Position numbers and translations under genes: made by a program | Shown here: piece by piece, positions 31,396 through 42,023 of the stretch | How positions within the stretch are numbered: position 1 is the stretch's first letter | Layout: each line of letters starts with the position of its first letter | Notes under the pieces: model-generated | What the model was told of the DNA's origin: nothing | Database searches by the model: none | What the model saw: only the letters and a program-made list of their open reading frames with translations | NCBI RefSeq assembly: GCF_002221505.1 | Contig: NZ_CP011036.1 | Location: 3,100,001 to 3,164,000, forward strand | From: Pseudoalteromonas nigrifaciens | GTDB lineage: Bacteria > Pseudomonadota > Gammaproteobacteria > Enterobacterales > Alteromonadaceae | Reading direction: 5' to 3' | Length of the DNA stretch: 64,000 bases

Positions 31396-34300
31396 CTATT
31401 CACGTGTTTCACGCCAGTAAATAACCCGATCATTCCCTCGAAAGTGGCCAAATTGTAAAATAGCATAAGGATTCAGCTGAGATTGGTCACCTTGCCAATC
31501 CCATTTTAGCCAGTCATAGGTATTATATTCTAAAGTGAATGTTCCTGAGCCATTAGGCTTTGCATAAATACCGTTATTTACTGGATATCCTCCCGCCTCT
31601 AACTTCCCTGCTGCACCATTACCATACTCATATGTTAATACTGGGCTAGCTGGCAATACTTGGCTTAATTTAGGGTGTTGAAATACACTACAGTTGTCAT
31701 TGCTGTTTACTACAAACCCATTGCCATCCCAATATTGAGACTCCATGGGGATGAGTAATCGATCTAAATCTGAGCCTGCATTATTACCTAACACTAAGCG
31801 GCCAAACCTAAACTCAATAGGCACACTGTTTAGTCGTACGCTGTTGCAATTAGTGCTACAGGTTACCTGTGTATTAGGGCTGTCGTTTGCATCAATTAAT
31901 GTAGCGCGCTCAATATTTGTAAGTGTGGCCATTAAATTAACCATAGCAAATGGGCCATCGGGTTGATCAACTCCTAGCCTTTTTAAGGTAACATTGCTTT
32001 GATTCATCTGCCATTGCCCGTCATTGGTATCGCCCCAATTGTTTTCACCTAAATTAACTAGGCGACTGGCAAAGCTACTTGCTGGCACGTAATTACCCGC
32101 TTCATTATTTTCAGCACCAACTTGCACTACCGACTTATCAAACCCAGCCCTGTAATTACTCATTAGCTGATTATTTTGGTTTTGTGCTTGCACTGTAAAG
32201 CCAAGTTCAAATGGCTGTTCGAGGTAGGTTAAATTACTCCCATAATCAGTACACTGGGCCGCAGCTTGCACTCCTATTATTTTAAATTGCGATGGCGCAA
32301 AACGGCCTACATTATAAAGCTCGCCTTTAACATCACCCGCACCAAAGTAATCGCCATCGTTTAGCCCAGCAATTAAATCAATAATCCCTACTTGGTCATA
32401 ACTATATTGTGAAATTGACTCACTTAAACTACCTGTATCTTTAAATGCAACAGTATTGACGACTGCAAGTGTTCCAGAAATACCTGCTATGGGCAGCTTT
32501 AATTGCGCTGTTACTAAAGGTTGCTCATTAATAAAATGTTTAGCAATAGGGTTGTTAGTAATCTCACTGTAGTTATCGGGGTAGCCATCATTGTTGTTAT
32601 CTTGACCTTCACGCCATTGCACCGCATTCATTTTTAAATCAAATGTCTCTCCGGTTAATTTAAACAAGCTACCCGCGGCATCTGTTGCAAACCCATCATT
32701 GGGTAAGCTCATAGCCAAGCCAAAAGGTTTTACTACATACTCGTTAGAGCTACCGGTTAAATTAACCGACAAGTTAGTAATCGGATCCAGTATTAAATTA
32801 GTTTTAGCATTAAGGCTAAGCTGTGCTGCATCGGGGTAATTTATTACTATTTGCGCTTTAGACTCATCATCAAACTGTAATGGCACTGATTTATAACTTT
32901 GTTCAATCGCGTATACTTTATTATTATTGCTAAGCTGCACTGGATCAGAGCAACTTACTCCTGCGCTACAGGTATAGGCTAAATCTAAAGCAACTTCTGC
33001 CCCCACAGGAAACGCTGCTTCACACGCCCCCGTGGCGGTATTCGTTTTTACAGCTTGAATTGCTAATGCTTTTGCATTAAATCCTGTATTTGAAGGTTTA
33101 CCTGATAGTTGGGTAGGAATTGTTGTATTGTTATCGCTTTCATTTTTAAAAATAAAACCCGCGTCCGAAAACACCACTTTACAGCCACTTAAACCAACAT
33201 TTTTACCGCCAATATAACAACGTAACGGCGCAGATGGATCTGCTGTGTTATAACCAATTGTGGCACTGCCAGTGGTACGTTTTGCAAACTGTATATTAGT
33301 AGTACCAGTAAAGCTGATGTTCTCACCGGTTACCCAGCTCTGCTTACCACTATTATCTGGCGATAAATTTAAGCTTGATGGCTGATCAAACAAAACATCG
33401 CAAGTATCATTTGCGCAGGCGGTTAAAGCCATATCTTTAGCTTGGCAAGTCAGTCCTTGGTTATCACTCATTGATATTCGATAATGATCTAGCAATATAG
33501 GTTTATAAATACCACAAAAGCCTGGAATATTATCTGGTACTGATATGGCATCGAAAGTAGAGCTACCCTCGGTAATAATTTGTGTGCCTGAGGTAATAGA
33601 GCCTTCGTATGTTACATTTTGCGCTATTCTTACCTCGCCGGTAGCAACAATATAAGCAGCTATATTGGCATTGGCGGCAATCGCAATTGCACCATCAACA
33701 TAAATAGCAAGATACGCTCCCGAATCTACTACTATATTGGTTTTACCTATATTTAAAAATGAGGTTGAGAGTAACGAACTCGTGTTTTTTAAAAAAATAC
33801 GCGTAGGAGCCGTTACTCTGTATTGATCCTCCAGCATAGCAAGCTGCAACTCATCATAAAAATAATCTCCTGCTAAAGAGGCTGGTACTGGTGCCACAGA
33901 GCTTCCATCGTTAGCCACTGTAGGTACTTGAGCTGCCTGGCTAGGTGTTAAAGAGTTATTGCCACTTGCTAAACAAGCTTGAGCGTTACATAACGCAGGA
34001 TCAGTTAGTGCCAAAGACGTTAAATTAGTAGTCGTAATAAATTGCGCGTTATTGTCCGTTACTTTAACGCCTTGGACTAACTGCACCAAACCATCATTAT
34101 AAGTAGATAGCGCGCCTGGAAATAAGGTGTCACAACTTAAAATTTCGCCGCTAGAAACAAACGAACTAGTCATGGCTAAAATAGATACTTCTTCTTTAGG
34201 GTGAGAGCGCTCATTATCGCCATCTCGGTCTTCATCGACCACCAACCCGACTCGGTTAGCTCTTAAGTTACAACTTCGCAACCAGCCACCATCGTCCCCT

Positions 34301-35136
34301 ACACGCGAGTTTTTACTTGCAACAACTAAAGGCGATTGCGAATAACGATTAATAAAATTAAAATAATTACATCCATCGTTCCAACCATCTACAGCAAAAC
34401 CAGTAAAAAAGCTCTCCCAAATAACTTCCACGTCATTATCATCTGTGAATAAGCGATTAGCCCCGGGCTCTACCGCTAAATATGCTACTTTTTCGCTTTT
34501 AATTATACCGAATGCCGTTTCAGAAGCTTCTAGCGCAATATTTACTCCGCTGGTAGATAACGAGGCTGTTTCTACCGCAATAGTTAAAAAGGGCACCAAA
34601 GCTTGTGCTGGAGGGTTACTATCTAAACTATTAAGCGTTTGTAGTGAATGAAATAAATTTGGCCGCTGGGTAAACGAATGGGAAAAAGTAAGCGGCTTAT
34701 AGCCCTTTGGAGTAAATGGAGAAAAACCAGATTTGGCACCATATTGTACCTCTAGCTGTAAATCGGTGCTCCCTACTTCCATAATGGTGCCGTCGGGGAA
34801 CTCATGAACCCCGTATTACACCGCTAAATAATGTGCGCCCATATTAATATGCGCACCATCCTCACCGGAGGGCTCCAAAGGAAGCGCTTCAAACCCGGTA
34901 GTGGTGATATTTTTAACTCGAATAATTGCTGGGTTACCACCTTGGTTAGTTGAAAGCATAAAAACAGCTGGAGGAGTTATATATTGCTGCTGGAAATTAA
35001 CCTTTGTCCATACCGGTGATGTGTAGGTATTTTGTAATTCAATAAAACGCCCTTCAATTTTAGGTGCTGCAGCATTGCTGTTATTACTAAATAAAAATGC
35101 TGCTAAGCATATAAGCACGAGAGTATTTTTTATCAT
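31396..35136 (-). pseudogene. mshQ: mshQ interrupted by an in-frame TAA
   Basis: MSHA biogenesis protein MshQ, the large last gene of the locus. The 5' part (34819-35136) starts with a signal peptide (MIKNTLVLICLAAFLFS) and ends ...GAHYLAV. A TAA at 34816-34818 follows, and the same frame continues YGVHEFPDGTIMEVG through to 31396. Both sides join without a frame change, so a single base change such as GAA to TAA explains it. The long part (over 1100 residues) is a beta-rich, low-lysine surface-type sequence. The start overlaps the mshP stop (ATGA). The downstream part could begin at the internal ATG 34782 but would lack a signal peptide. Confidence 0.85.
34816..34818 (-). other. In-frame TAA in mshQ
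   Basis: The minus strand reads GCG GTG TAA TAC GGG GTT, with open frame on both sides. It falls at codon 107. Confidence 0.9.
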
Positions 35137-35624
35137 GGTAACGTTTTAGCCTCTACACTTAATGTGCGTTGCGTTTGCCAGTAATCTTTTCTACATGCAT
35201 CCCCCAATGGGCAATCAATTGGCGCACAAGTAGCACTACTTTGTAAATAATAAATATTAACCGTTCCCGAGCGCGCACTGCTATCGGGTAAATCCAGGTA
35301 CTCTGTACAGCTAATAGATACATCACAAAACGATAAGTAATTTGTTTTAAAGGTTCGGCTTGTAGTAACTAAGGCACAATTTTGTGCAGCGCTATTAAGC
35401 GGAAATAATTCGGTTAAACCGCTTTCTAAACCACTTTGTGCCGCCATATATGCTCGCGCGCCATAATATTCTATAGTATTTTGCTGCGCGGCCCCGCTCA
35501 GCACTTTAACTAATGCTAAGCCAAGTGCTAATAAGGCAACAATAATCACTAAACACACAACAATTAAATTACCTTGTTGCTTTGTGGGTGAGCGGGTAAT
35601 TTGCTGATAATTATTAAGGTACAT
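35133..35624 (-). CDS. mshP: MSHA biogenesis protein MshP
   Basis: A PilX-like minor-pilin assembly protein of about 163 residues. The start is taken at ATG 35624 (MYLNNYQQ), which overlaps the mshO stop. An upstream ATG at 35642 is also possible. A hydrophobic helix (NLIVVCLVIIVALLALGLAL) follows a QQG sequence, as in PilX/MshP proteins. The C-terminal half has several cysteines. The stop overlaps the mshQ start. Confidence 0.85.
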   Translation of the reverse strand: MYLNNYQQITRSPTKQQGNLIVVCLVIIVALLALGLALVKVLSGAAQQNTIEYYGARAYMAAQSGLESGLTELFPLNSAAQNCALVTTSRTFKTNYLSFCDVSISCTEYLDLPDSSARSGTVNIYYLQSSATCAPIDCPLGDACRKDYWQTQRTLSVEAKTLP

Positions 35625-36455
35625 TTGGCACATGCACCTCATGGTTAAAGTTCATTACCTCGGCTTCATTAAAGCGCATTTGTGCATTAACATTAAGTAC
35701 AGCATTTCGCTGTAAGGCCACCGGCTCTATGGTAAAAAACAAGTTGCTTGCTAGGTTATTTGCAATATAAATCCCCAATAAATCTCGCTTAACACCGGGG
35801 GTTACTTGTAAGCTAGGCGCATCTGACTGGGCGCTATTAAAAGCATAATTTGTATAGCGATATAAAAACCGCCCTTCTACGCAAAAACTAACTGGTTCAG
35901 CTAATAAATATAATCGCTTACTGGGTGATTCTGCTGCAAATGCTTTACTAAATTGCCACTGATCAATAGCATTTCCTGCCGTGTTATTAAATGCTAAAAC
36001 TTGTAAGCGTTTATGATTGTTTTCGTTATATATATCATCGCTATTTAATGGATAAACTGCTGCCCAGTTACCCGCTTGCGGTTTAGTTAAGTTATTAAGC
36101 TCAAAATCAACTGCGGTAATATTAAACGGGGCTGTAGTCGGTAAATAATTAGTATAATGAGTAGCTGATAAAAAGGGGTAAATTCAAGGCACTGATGAGT
36201 ATTACACGCCCCTTTACTGTCGTTATCACAGCTTAACCTAAGTGAATTAGGTGTTGCATGGCGTAGCTCTTTACTAATGCGTGTTATTAAAAACCGCGCT
36301 TGCGCTACTGCTTCTTGACGCTCCACGCCTTGAGCGTAAATACTTACACCTGCGCCAATAAACGAAAATGCACTAACGGCTAAAATACCTAAAATTACCA
36401 TTACCAGTAATAGCTCAATTAAGGTAAATGCGTATTGTCGCGTTATGCTATGCAT
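35614..36455 (-). pseudogene. mshO: mshO with a one-base frameshift
   Basis: A minor pseudopilin of the MSHA pilus. The 5' part (start 36455) has a prepilin N terminus, AFTLIELLLVMVILGILAVS, and reads normally to ...NTHQCLEF. At about 36168-36180 a base appears to be missing beside runs of C and T. The original frame ends at 36087 with an abnormal tail. The next frame resumes pilin-like sequence (PFLSATHYTNYLPTTAPFN) and stays open to a stop at 35614. The prepilin start is intact, but the product lacks about two thirds of the protein. Confidence 0.85.
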
Positions 36456-36994
36456 TAATAATTCCCTTTATAAGCACTAAAGCCGTATACCTCACCCAGA
36501 GGTGAAGTAACCTCTATAGTAATGCGCTTAAAAGTGCTGCCATCATTACTAGTGGCATCATTAAAATCACTGTCGTACTGCACTTTAACAACCAAACTAA
36601 AGCCACTATATTGCGGTAATAAAACACCTAAACTATTGGTTATTGGTTGCCCCGTAAGTGCTATATAGTCGTCAACATCGTTATAACTGGTACGTGTTTC
36701 TGAATTATCTGGGCCTAAGTCTGCCGCTGCGGTACAAGCCTTTGCGCCCAAAGATATTTCGCCGCAACGCCTAAAAGGAGCGCTTCGCTCACTGTACTGA
36801 TCAAACGATTTACTTTGAATTTCGTTCATGAGTGATTGCCCAAACTCCGAAGCACGTAATGCCACAATAGGCTCAGCACTTTTTTGAGCTTGAGGCGCAA
36901 TAAGTGCAGTAATAATACTCAGCGCAATTGCAAACATCACAATACCAACAATTAACTCTATTAAGGTAAAGCCCTTATGTTTAAGGGCAGGCAT
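36455..36994 (-). CDS. mshD: MSHA minor pilin MshD
   Basis: A prepilin-like protein with the cleavage and N-methylation motif HKGFTLIELIVGIVMF. The start is ATG 36994 (MPALKHKG); ATG 37009 in the same frame would add MKGLF. It overlaps the end of mshC. It contains two cysteines (RRCGEISLGAKAC) that may form a disulfide. About 179 residues. Confidence 0.88.
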   Translation of the reverse strand: MPALKHKGFTLIELIVGIVMFAIALSIITALIAPQAQKSAEPIVALRASEFGQSLMNEIQSKSFDQYSERSAPFRRCGEISLGAKACTAAADLGPDNSETRTSYNDVDDYIALTGQPITNSLGVLLPQYSGFSLVVKVQYDSDFNDATSNDGSTFKRITIEVTSPLGEVYGFSAYKGNY

Positions 36995-37469
36995 AAATAA
37001 GCCCTTCACCGCTAATGCATACCGCGGCTAACCCTATATCTATTCGACATTGCGTTGTGCAGTTTTGATCAACCCTGCCAAGGGGATCAAAGTTAACTTG
37101 GGTAAACACATTACCGTTACTGTCTAATGCGTTAAAGGTAATATCACTTCTTTGGCTATTAATTTGTATTACTAGGTGCTCACTGTTGTTTATATCAGCC
37201 CCTCCTGAGCAGGTATCGGGTGTTGGTCCTGCAATTAACCTAGCGGTAACGTAAAGCTTATGACAGCTTGTGGTCGCTGTATTTTGCATGGCACGTAACT
37301 GCACTGTTCGCAGTGCATTTAATGTGCGGTCTCGATACGAGTACGCATCCTCGGTTGAACTACCTAAAAATTTGGGAACTGCCGTTACCGGCAGTATTCC
37401 CAAAATAATTAAAGTAATAATTAATTCAACGAGGGTAAAACCGCGCTGCTGCTTACCACTGCTGATCAT
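36981..37469 (-). CDS. mshC: MSHA minor pilin MshC
   Basis: A prepilin-like protein of 162 residues with QRGFTLVELIITLIILGILP at the N terminus. It is predicted to be cleaved by a prepilin peptidase encoded elsewhere. Several cysteines lie in the C-terminal half. It follows mshA by 8 bases. Confidence 0.88.
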   Translation of the reverse strand: MISSGKQQRGFTLVELIITLIILGILPVTAVPKFLGSSTEDAYSYRDRTLNALRTVQLRAMQNTATTSCHKLYVTARLIAGPTPDTCSGGADINNSEHLVIQINSQRSDITFNALDSNGNVFTQVNFDPLGRVDQNCTTQCRIDIGLAAVCISGEGLIYACP

Positions 37470-37477
37470 TTATGTAA

Positions 37478-38011
37478 TTAACAGCCATCTGTCACTAAAG
37501 TAACTACAGGCGCTGTAACAACTGTTTTAATTGGTGCTGTTGTTGTAACTGCAGCTGTTGCTTGAGTGTATTCAATGCGACAATCATCAGCTTGCACATA
37601 ACTATTTGGGAAAATAATCACTTTATTGTCAGCTGTAATTTCAACAAGATTAAAATCGGCAGTGTTATCAGCCGCAAATTTTACATCTAAAAATGCTTCA
37701 AACGCTGCCTGTGTCGCTGCAGGGTAACCGTATACAGTTGCTACATCTCCAGTATCTACTGCAACAGTTGCTGTCGCTTCTTTTTGCTCACTGGCAATAA
37801 TCGACTTACCGTTAACTATATTCATGCCACTGCGAATTGATCCCTGTAGTCCTTCTAGCGTAGATGCGTTCGCATCACCTTGCAGGTTTAAAAAGCGCGG
37901 TGCTGCTACTACTGCTAAAATTCCTAAAATAACAATAACAATAATTAACTCAACAAGCGTAAAACCTGCTTGCTTATTCAAAGGTTGATTTTTTAATGAT
38001 TGTGTTTTCAT
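37478..38011 (-). CDS. mshA: MSHA major pilin MshA
   Basis: The structural pilin of the mannose-sensitive hemagglutinin type IV pilus, 177 residues. The leader ends KQAG and is followed by FTLVELIIVIVILGILAVVA. APRFLNLQGDA is typical of MshA. A cysteine at DDC and another at the very C terminus may form the D-region disulfide. The C-terminal stretch is unusually rich in threonine, valine and alanine. It appears intact although neighbours are broken. Confidence 0.93.
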   Translation of the reverse strand: MKTQSLKNQPLNKQAGFTLVELIIVIVILGILAVVAAPRFLNLQGDANASTLEGLQGSIRSGMNIVNGKSIIASEQKEATATVAVDTGDVATVYGYPAATQAAFEAFLDVKFAADNTADFNLVEITADNKVIIFPNSYVQADDCRIEYTQATAAVTTTAPIKTVVTAPVVTLVTDGC

Positions 38012-38037
38012 AAGTAAGCCTCTTTTTTAATAATTAC

Positions 38038-38622
38038 TTAATTTTTAAATATATGTACTTTGCCTGTTTTAGGTAAGTACGAAAAACCCACTGTTGCTGA
38101 TGCTATTGCACCATTTATAGGTATGTTTTGAGAACTAAGAGTGTGCGTTGAATAATAGATACATTGCGTATTAGCTGCGTTATATCTAACTAAAAAACTA
38201 ACCTCTTTTAAACTTAACTCCTCAGTATTTAGTGTGCTGCTGGGTGCATTTTGTAAAATTACATTTAACACCTGGCGACATTTAATTGCATTAATAGCAT
38301 GTGCCCGAGTATCCCATTTTTCTGTTTCATCACTTGTTGGTGTCCCCATCAATCCATCGACACCAACAATTACTCCTCCATAATTAACAAACGTTTTATT
38401 TAATAACCCCTTGGGTCGCCCATTCAATTCCCATTGCCCGCGCACCAAACCTACCGCTGACATAAAGCTTGTAGCTACTGCATCAACATTTGCACTATGT
38501 GCCTGATTTTTAATATCTATATACCTAGGTATAGCAAAACTTAAAATTACAGCCAGTAACACAACAACAATTATCAACTCAAATAAACTAAAGCCTTTTG
38601 AGCGAGTAATTATTGTCTTCAC
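38038..38622 (-). CDS. mshB: MSHA pilin-like protein MshB
   Basis: A prepilin-like protein of 194 residues. The motif SKGFSLFELIIVVVLLAVIL is followed by AIPRYIDIKNQAHSANVDAV. MSHA minor pilins help initiate the filament. It starts one base after the mshG stop; the mshF gene usually found between mshG and mshB is not present. Confidence 0.87.
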   Translation of the reverse strand: MKTIITRSKGFSLFELIIVVVLLAVILSFAIPRYIDIKNQAHSANVDAVATSFMSAVGLVRGQWELNGRPKGLLNKTFVNYGGVIVGVDGLMGTPTSDETEKWDTRAHAINAIKCRQVLNVILQNAPSSTLNTEELSLKEVSFLVRYNAANTQCIYYSTHTLSSQNIPINGAIASATVGFSYLPKTGKVHIFKN

Positions 38623-38623
38623 T

Positions 38624-39850
38624 TTAATTACCTTTAATCGCTGACATCATATTCCACATCGGCATAAAAATACCTAAAGCTAAAATAAGCACCATAATTG
38701 CCACAAACACCGTTAATATAGGCTCTATTTTGGCGGTTAAGCTGCGTAAGTCATAATCAACTTCACGCTCATAATAATCTGCGGCTTCTTGGAGTAACTC
38801 ATCAACTCGACCTGTTTCTTCGCCCACAGCAACCATTTGCAGTACAAGTTGAGAAAATAACTCACTGGCTCTTGAAACCCTGAGTAAACTGTCGCCTTTT
38901 TCTATATCTTGGCGCATGGTAATAATGGCTTTTTCCATATAACTATTATCTACAGCGTGCGCAGTGAGCGATAACCCCGTGGTCATAGGCACACCAGAGC
39001 GCAGCACCATTGCCAAACATTGGCTATAACGTGCTAATAAAGTACGCTGTAGAATATCGCCAACAAAGGGAATTTTTAGCTTATATTTATCCCACTTATA
39101 ACGCCCTGTTACGGTATTTAAATAACGCTTAAAGCCAATTATTGCGCCCACCAGCATTAAAATTAATAACCACCAGTAATTCACAAAAAAGTTGCTTGTT
39201 GCTATTAATATTTGCGTCATTAAAGGCAGATCAGCATTAAATTTAGCGAACATGCTGGCAAAGGTCGGAATAACAAAAATATTTAAAATGATCATGGCTC
39301 CCACCAACGCACAAATTACAAACGTGGGATAACGCATTGCCGCTTTTATACGCTTGCGGGTTTCTTGTTCTTTTTCAAAATAGATAGCAAGTTGATAAAA
39401 CGCATCTTCTAAACGCCCTGCACCTTCGCCAACCATCACCATAGAAATAGTTAAACGACTAAATACTTTATTGTGCATCGACATTGCGCTTGATAGGTCA
39501 CGACCTTGCTCTAGCTGCTTAGTTACTTCCATTAACACCTGTTTAAAGGCTTTATTTTGGGTGGTATCCGCCAAACCAACCATGGCTCTAATAATAGGAA
39601 TACCCGCTTTTAACAATTAATACATTTGCCGAGAAAACATAATCATGTCTTCTAGGCCTATTTTTTCATTAAATAAATTGTCAAAAACTTTAATGTTATT
39701 TTTAGTTTCAACCAGCGCAATTGAAATAGGAATAAATTGACGCTTCATTAAGTTATCAGCAACGCCTGCCTGGCTACTCGCTTCAAGCTGACCTTTAACT
39801 AACACTCCTTTGGCATCTTTTGCTTTATAGCTATATAGCTGCATCATCAC
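38624..39850 (-). pseudogene. mshG: mshG (inner-membrane platform protein) with an in-frame TAA
   Basis: A PilC/GspF-family platform protein of the pilus machine. Codons from 39850 read MQLYSYKAKDAKGVLVKGQL to FSRQMY. TAA follows at 39617-39619, and the same frame continues LLKAGIPIIRAMVGLADTT to 38624. PilC homologs read RQxYxLLKxGxP at this spot, so the stop replaces one codon, for example TCA to TAA. The remainder has the expected T2SSF repeats and three membrane helices. The product would stop at about residue 77, so the pilus platform should be lost. Confidence 0.88.
39617..39619 (-). other. In-frame TAA in mshG
   Basis: The minus strand reads CAA ATG TAT TAA TTG TTA AAA, with open frame on both sides. 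Confidence 0.9.
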
Positions 39851-40314
39851 CTCCGACTATTTCGGGGATGTATTCTGCAACCTTAAATACTTCATCTAAA
39901 GAAGTGATACCTTGTTTTGCATAATTAAGTGCCATAGCAGAGAGCGGAATAAAGTTAGCGCTATTTTTAGCCGCTTTAGCAAAGCCTTGCGTGTCATTAA
40001 TACGCAAGGCATCCATCATTGCATCATCCATTTCCAGTAGTTCAAAAATGCCTACTCGCCCCCTATAACCACTATGATTACACGCAGTACAGCCTTGTCC
40101 TTTATAAAACTGTGTATCTGTTGTATTTTCGCCAAGGTACTTTAACCAACTGTTTTCTTGATGATCTGGTTGATACGGCGATTTACAATCGCTGCATACA
40201 CGCCTAACAAGTCGCTGAGCAATAATGGCACGCAACGAGCTTGCGACTAAATAGGCAGGAGCTCCCATATCTATAAGGCGCATTGCACTAGTAATGGCAT
40301 CGTTAGTATGTAAA
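39831..40314 (-). pseudogene. mshE: 3' fragment of mshE after IS insertion
   Basis: This fragment encodes the C-terminal part of the assembly ATPase, starting at LHTNDAITSAMRLIDMG. It has the four-cysteine zinc motif (CSDCKSP and CTACNHSGYRGR), which is conserved in GspE/PilB. It lost its start and ATPase core to the IS element. The end overlaps mshG by 20 bases. The boundary with the element is uncertain by 1-2 bases. Confidence 0.92.
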
Positions 40315-40320
40315 ATGAAC

Positions 40321-40355
40321 AACTCCCACTAAACGCTGCGCGTTTTGAAGGAGTT
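40321..40355 (-). other. Subterminal hairpin at the tnpB-side end; likely 3' end of the omega RNA
   Basis: A two-tier stem: AACTCC with GGAGTT outside, AAACGC with GCGTTT inside (loop TGC). It lies between the tnpB stop and the element edge. In IS200/605 elements this end is bound by TnpA and also forms the scaffold of the TnpB guide RNA. The guide would continue into mshE (TTTACATACTAACGATGCCA). Confidence 0.6.
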
Positions 40356-40368
40356 TCAAAAAGAAAGC

Positions 40369-41583
40369 CTAAGCTACCTTTTTAGGCTGGTTCCCAGCCT
40401 GAATACCTAACGCCCAGTTTAAGTTAACTTGCGCACTGGCTACATCGCGGGGCTTCTCACAACCACATTCGCATGAGTGCCAGCGGTCTGCTAAGGATTT
40501 CTTCTTCTTAGCTCCGCAGTCTGGGCAGGTTTGACTTGGCTTAACTTGCTTTGTTGGTACTTCAACAAATTCGCTACTAGCTTCTTCCGCTTTGTATCGC
40601 AGTAAATTAAGAGTCATGGCTGGCGCGGTGTTCAGAATTTCCCGATTCAGACCAGCCTTTTGTTTCACCATTTTTCCGTTTTTCTCGACAGTACCTTTGG
40701 CACTACGAGTCATGTTCTTAACGGTGAGTTTTTCGGTGGCGATCAATGCCGCCACTTCAACTAATTTTGCAGTTTCTTTATGAGTAAAATCGAGTCTTTG
40801 ACGGGCGATTTTCTGGTGGAGTTTGGCAATTTGATGCTTTAATTTTCGCTGGGTGCGAGTGCCTTTTTTCGCTAACGCGAGGTCACGTTGTAAAGAGGTT
40901 AATCGCTCTTTGCTGTTTCTGAGGTAACGGGGGTTTTCGACTTGCTCAAAATTACCATCCTGATCGATAGTCGAAAAGTAATGAGAAACACCCCAATCCA
41001 AGCCAACAGCTTTAGTGCCACAGTTTCTCTCAATGGTGTCATACTCCATTGAAACTGAAATGAACCACTCACCATTCTTTCGGATGATTTCGGCAGTTTT
41101 CGGCTTGCCTCCTGTGTTTCTAGCTTTACCTCGGATCTTAACGATACCAACATCAGCCAAATAAACAGCACCATGCTTTTTTTCTTTCAGGTTGAGCTTC
41201 CAACCATCACCATGAGCCTTGTAGCCCCAACCTTTAAAGCGTTGAAATGGTTTAAAACGTGGGAATCCAGCTTTCTTATCACCTTTTTTGAGCCGTCTAA
41301 AAAAACCGTCAAAAGCCAGTGCAACACGTTTTAATGTGACTTGCTCACTCTGAGCATTAGCATTGAAAATGCCATGCGCTTTACGATTATTACGCCACAG
41401 AGTGTTGATTTTGCACTGTTCGTGAAAGTTAAGACTGTAATTAGAATCACGATATGTTTCGATGCGATCACGTAAAGCCCAGTTGTACAACTGGTGATGG
41501 TGGACAAACAAATCCATCAGCGATTCTTCTTGAGAAACTGATGATTTCATTTTATATGTAACTTTACGGATTGCTTTTTTCAT
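40369..41583 (-). CDS. tnpB: RNA-guided nuclease TnpB of the IS element
   Basis: A 404-residue TnpB, the transposon ancestor of Cas12. The RuvC residues are D196 (GLDWG), E284 (ATEKL) and D380 (PRDVASA). A zinc finger is formed by C353, C356 and the C371/C373/C375 group. All key residues are present and the length is normal, so it may be active. TnpB cuts target sites lacking the element, guided by an RNA from the element's end, which promotes transposon retention. Confidence 0.93.
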   Translation of the reverse strand: MKKAIRKVTYKMKSSVSQEESLMDLFVHHHQLYNWALRDRIETYRDSNYSLNFHEQCKINTLWRNNRKAHGIFNANAQSEQVTLKRVALAFDGFFRRLKKGDKKAGFPRFKPFQRFKGWGYKAHGDGWKLNLKEKKHGAVYLADVGIVKIRGKARNTGGKPKTAEIIRKNGEWFISVSMEYDTIERNCGTKAVGLDWGVSHYFSTIDQDGNFEQVENPRYLRNSKERLTSLQRDLALAKKGTRTQRKLKHQIAKLHQKIARQRLDFTHKETAKLVEVAALIATEKLTVKNMTRSAKGTVEKNGKMVKQKAGLNREILNTAPAMTLNLLRYKAEEASSEFVEVPTKQVKPSQTCPDCGAKKKKSLADRWHSCECGCEKPRDVASAQVNLNWALGIQAGNQPKKVA

Positions 41584-41607
41584 AACAACTAATTATATTT
41601 AGTGGTT

Positions 41608-42021
41608 ATGAAAAAACAAGCCCTAAATACGCTGTATCACAGCGTTTATAATATTCACTATCATTTAGTTCTTGTAACTAAATATCGTCATCGCTGTATC
41701 ACGCCAGAGGTTGCCGCGTACTTAGAATCTCAGTACAAAAGGTTGTTAAAATCTTGGGATTGTGAGCTTTTGGAGTGCAATGGTGAGCCAGATCACCTTC
41801 ACCTTTTAATTTCTGCTAATCCCAAGATGCAACCAAGTAAAATGGTGAACAGTTTAAAAACTGCTACATCAAGACTTGTGCGAAAGGAGTTTTCCGAACA
41901 CTTGGGTGAGTTTTACTGGAAGCCAGTTTTTTACAGCAGAAGTTATTGTCTGGTTAGTTGCGGAGGTGCACCACTTGAAATCGTGAAGCAATATTTAGCT
42001 CAGCAGGAAGGATTTGATTAA
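41608..42021 (+). CDS. tnpA: Y1 transposase TnpA of the IS element
   Basis: A HUH single-strand transposase, 137 residues. The HUH motif is HLH in PDHLHLLI and the catalytic tyrosine lies in IVKQYLAQQ. The start is ATG 41608, with a GTG at 41602 as an alternative. The start lies 24 bases from the divergent tnpB start. It appears complete. Confidence 0.92.
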   Translation: MKKQALNTLYHSVYNIHYHLVLVTKYRHRCITPEVAAYLESQYKRLLKSWDCELLECNGEPDHLHLLISANPKMQPSKMVNSLKTATSRLVRKEFSEHLGEFYWKPVFYSRSYCLVSCGGAPLEIVKQYLAQQEGFD

Positions 42022-42023
42022 AG

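Noticed and set aside
39831..40322. Independent ATPase gene starting at ATG 40322
   Set aside because: The first residues are from the IS end; the protein is the C terminus of MshE.
40899..41174. 91-residue frame inside tnpB on the same strand
   Set aside because: It lies entirely in another frame of tnpB and has no ribosome site or family features.
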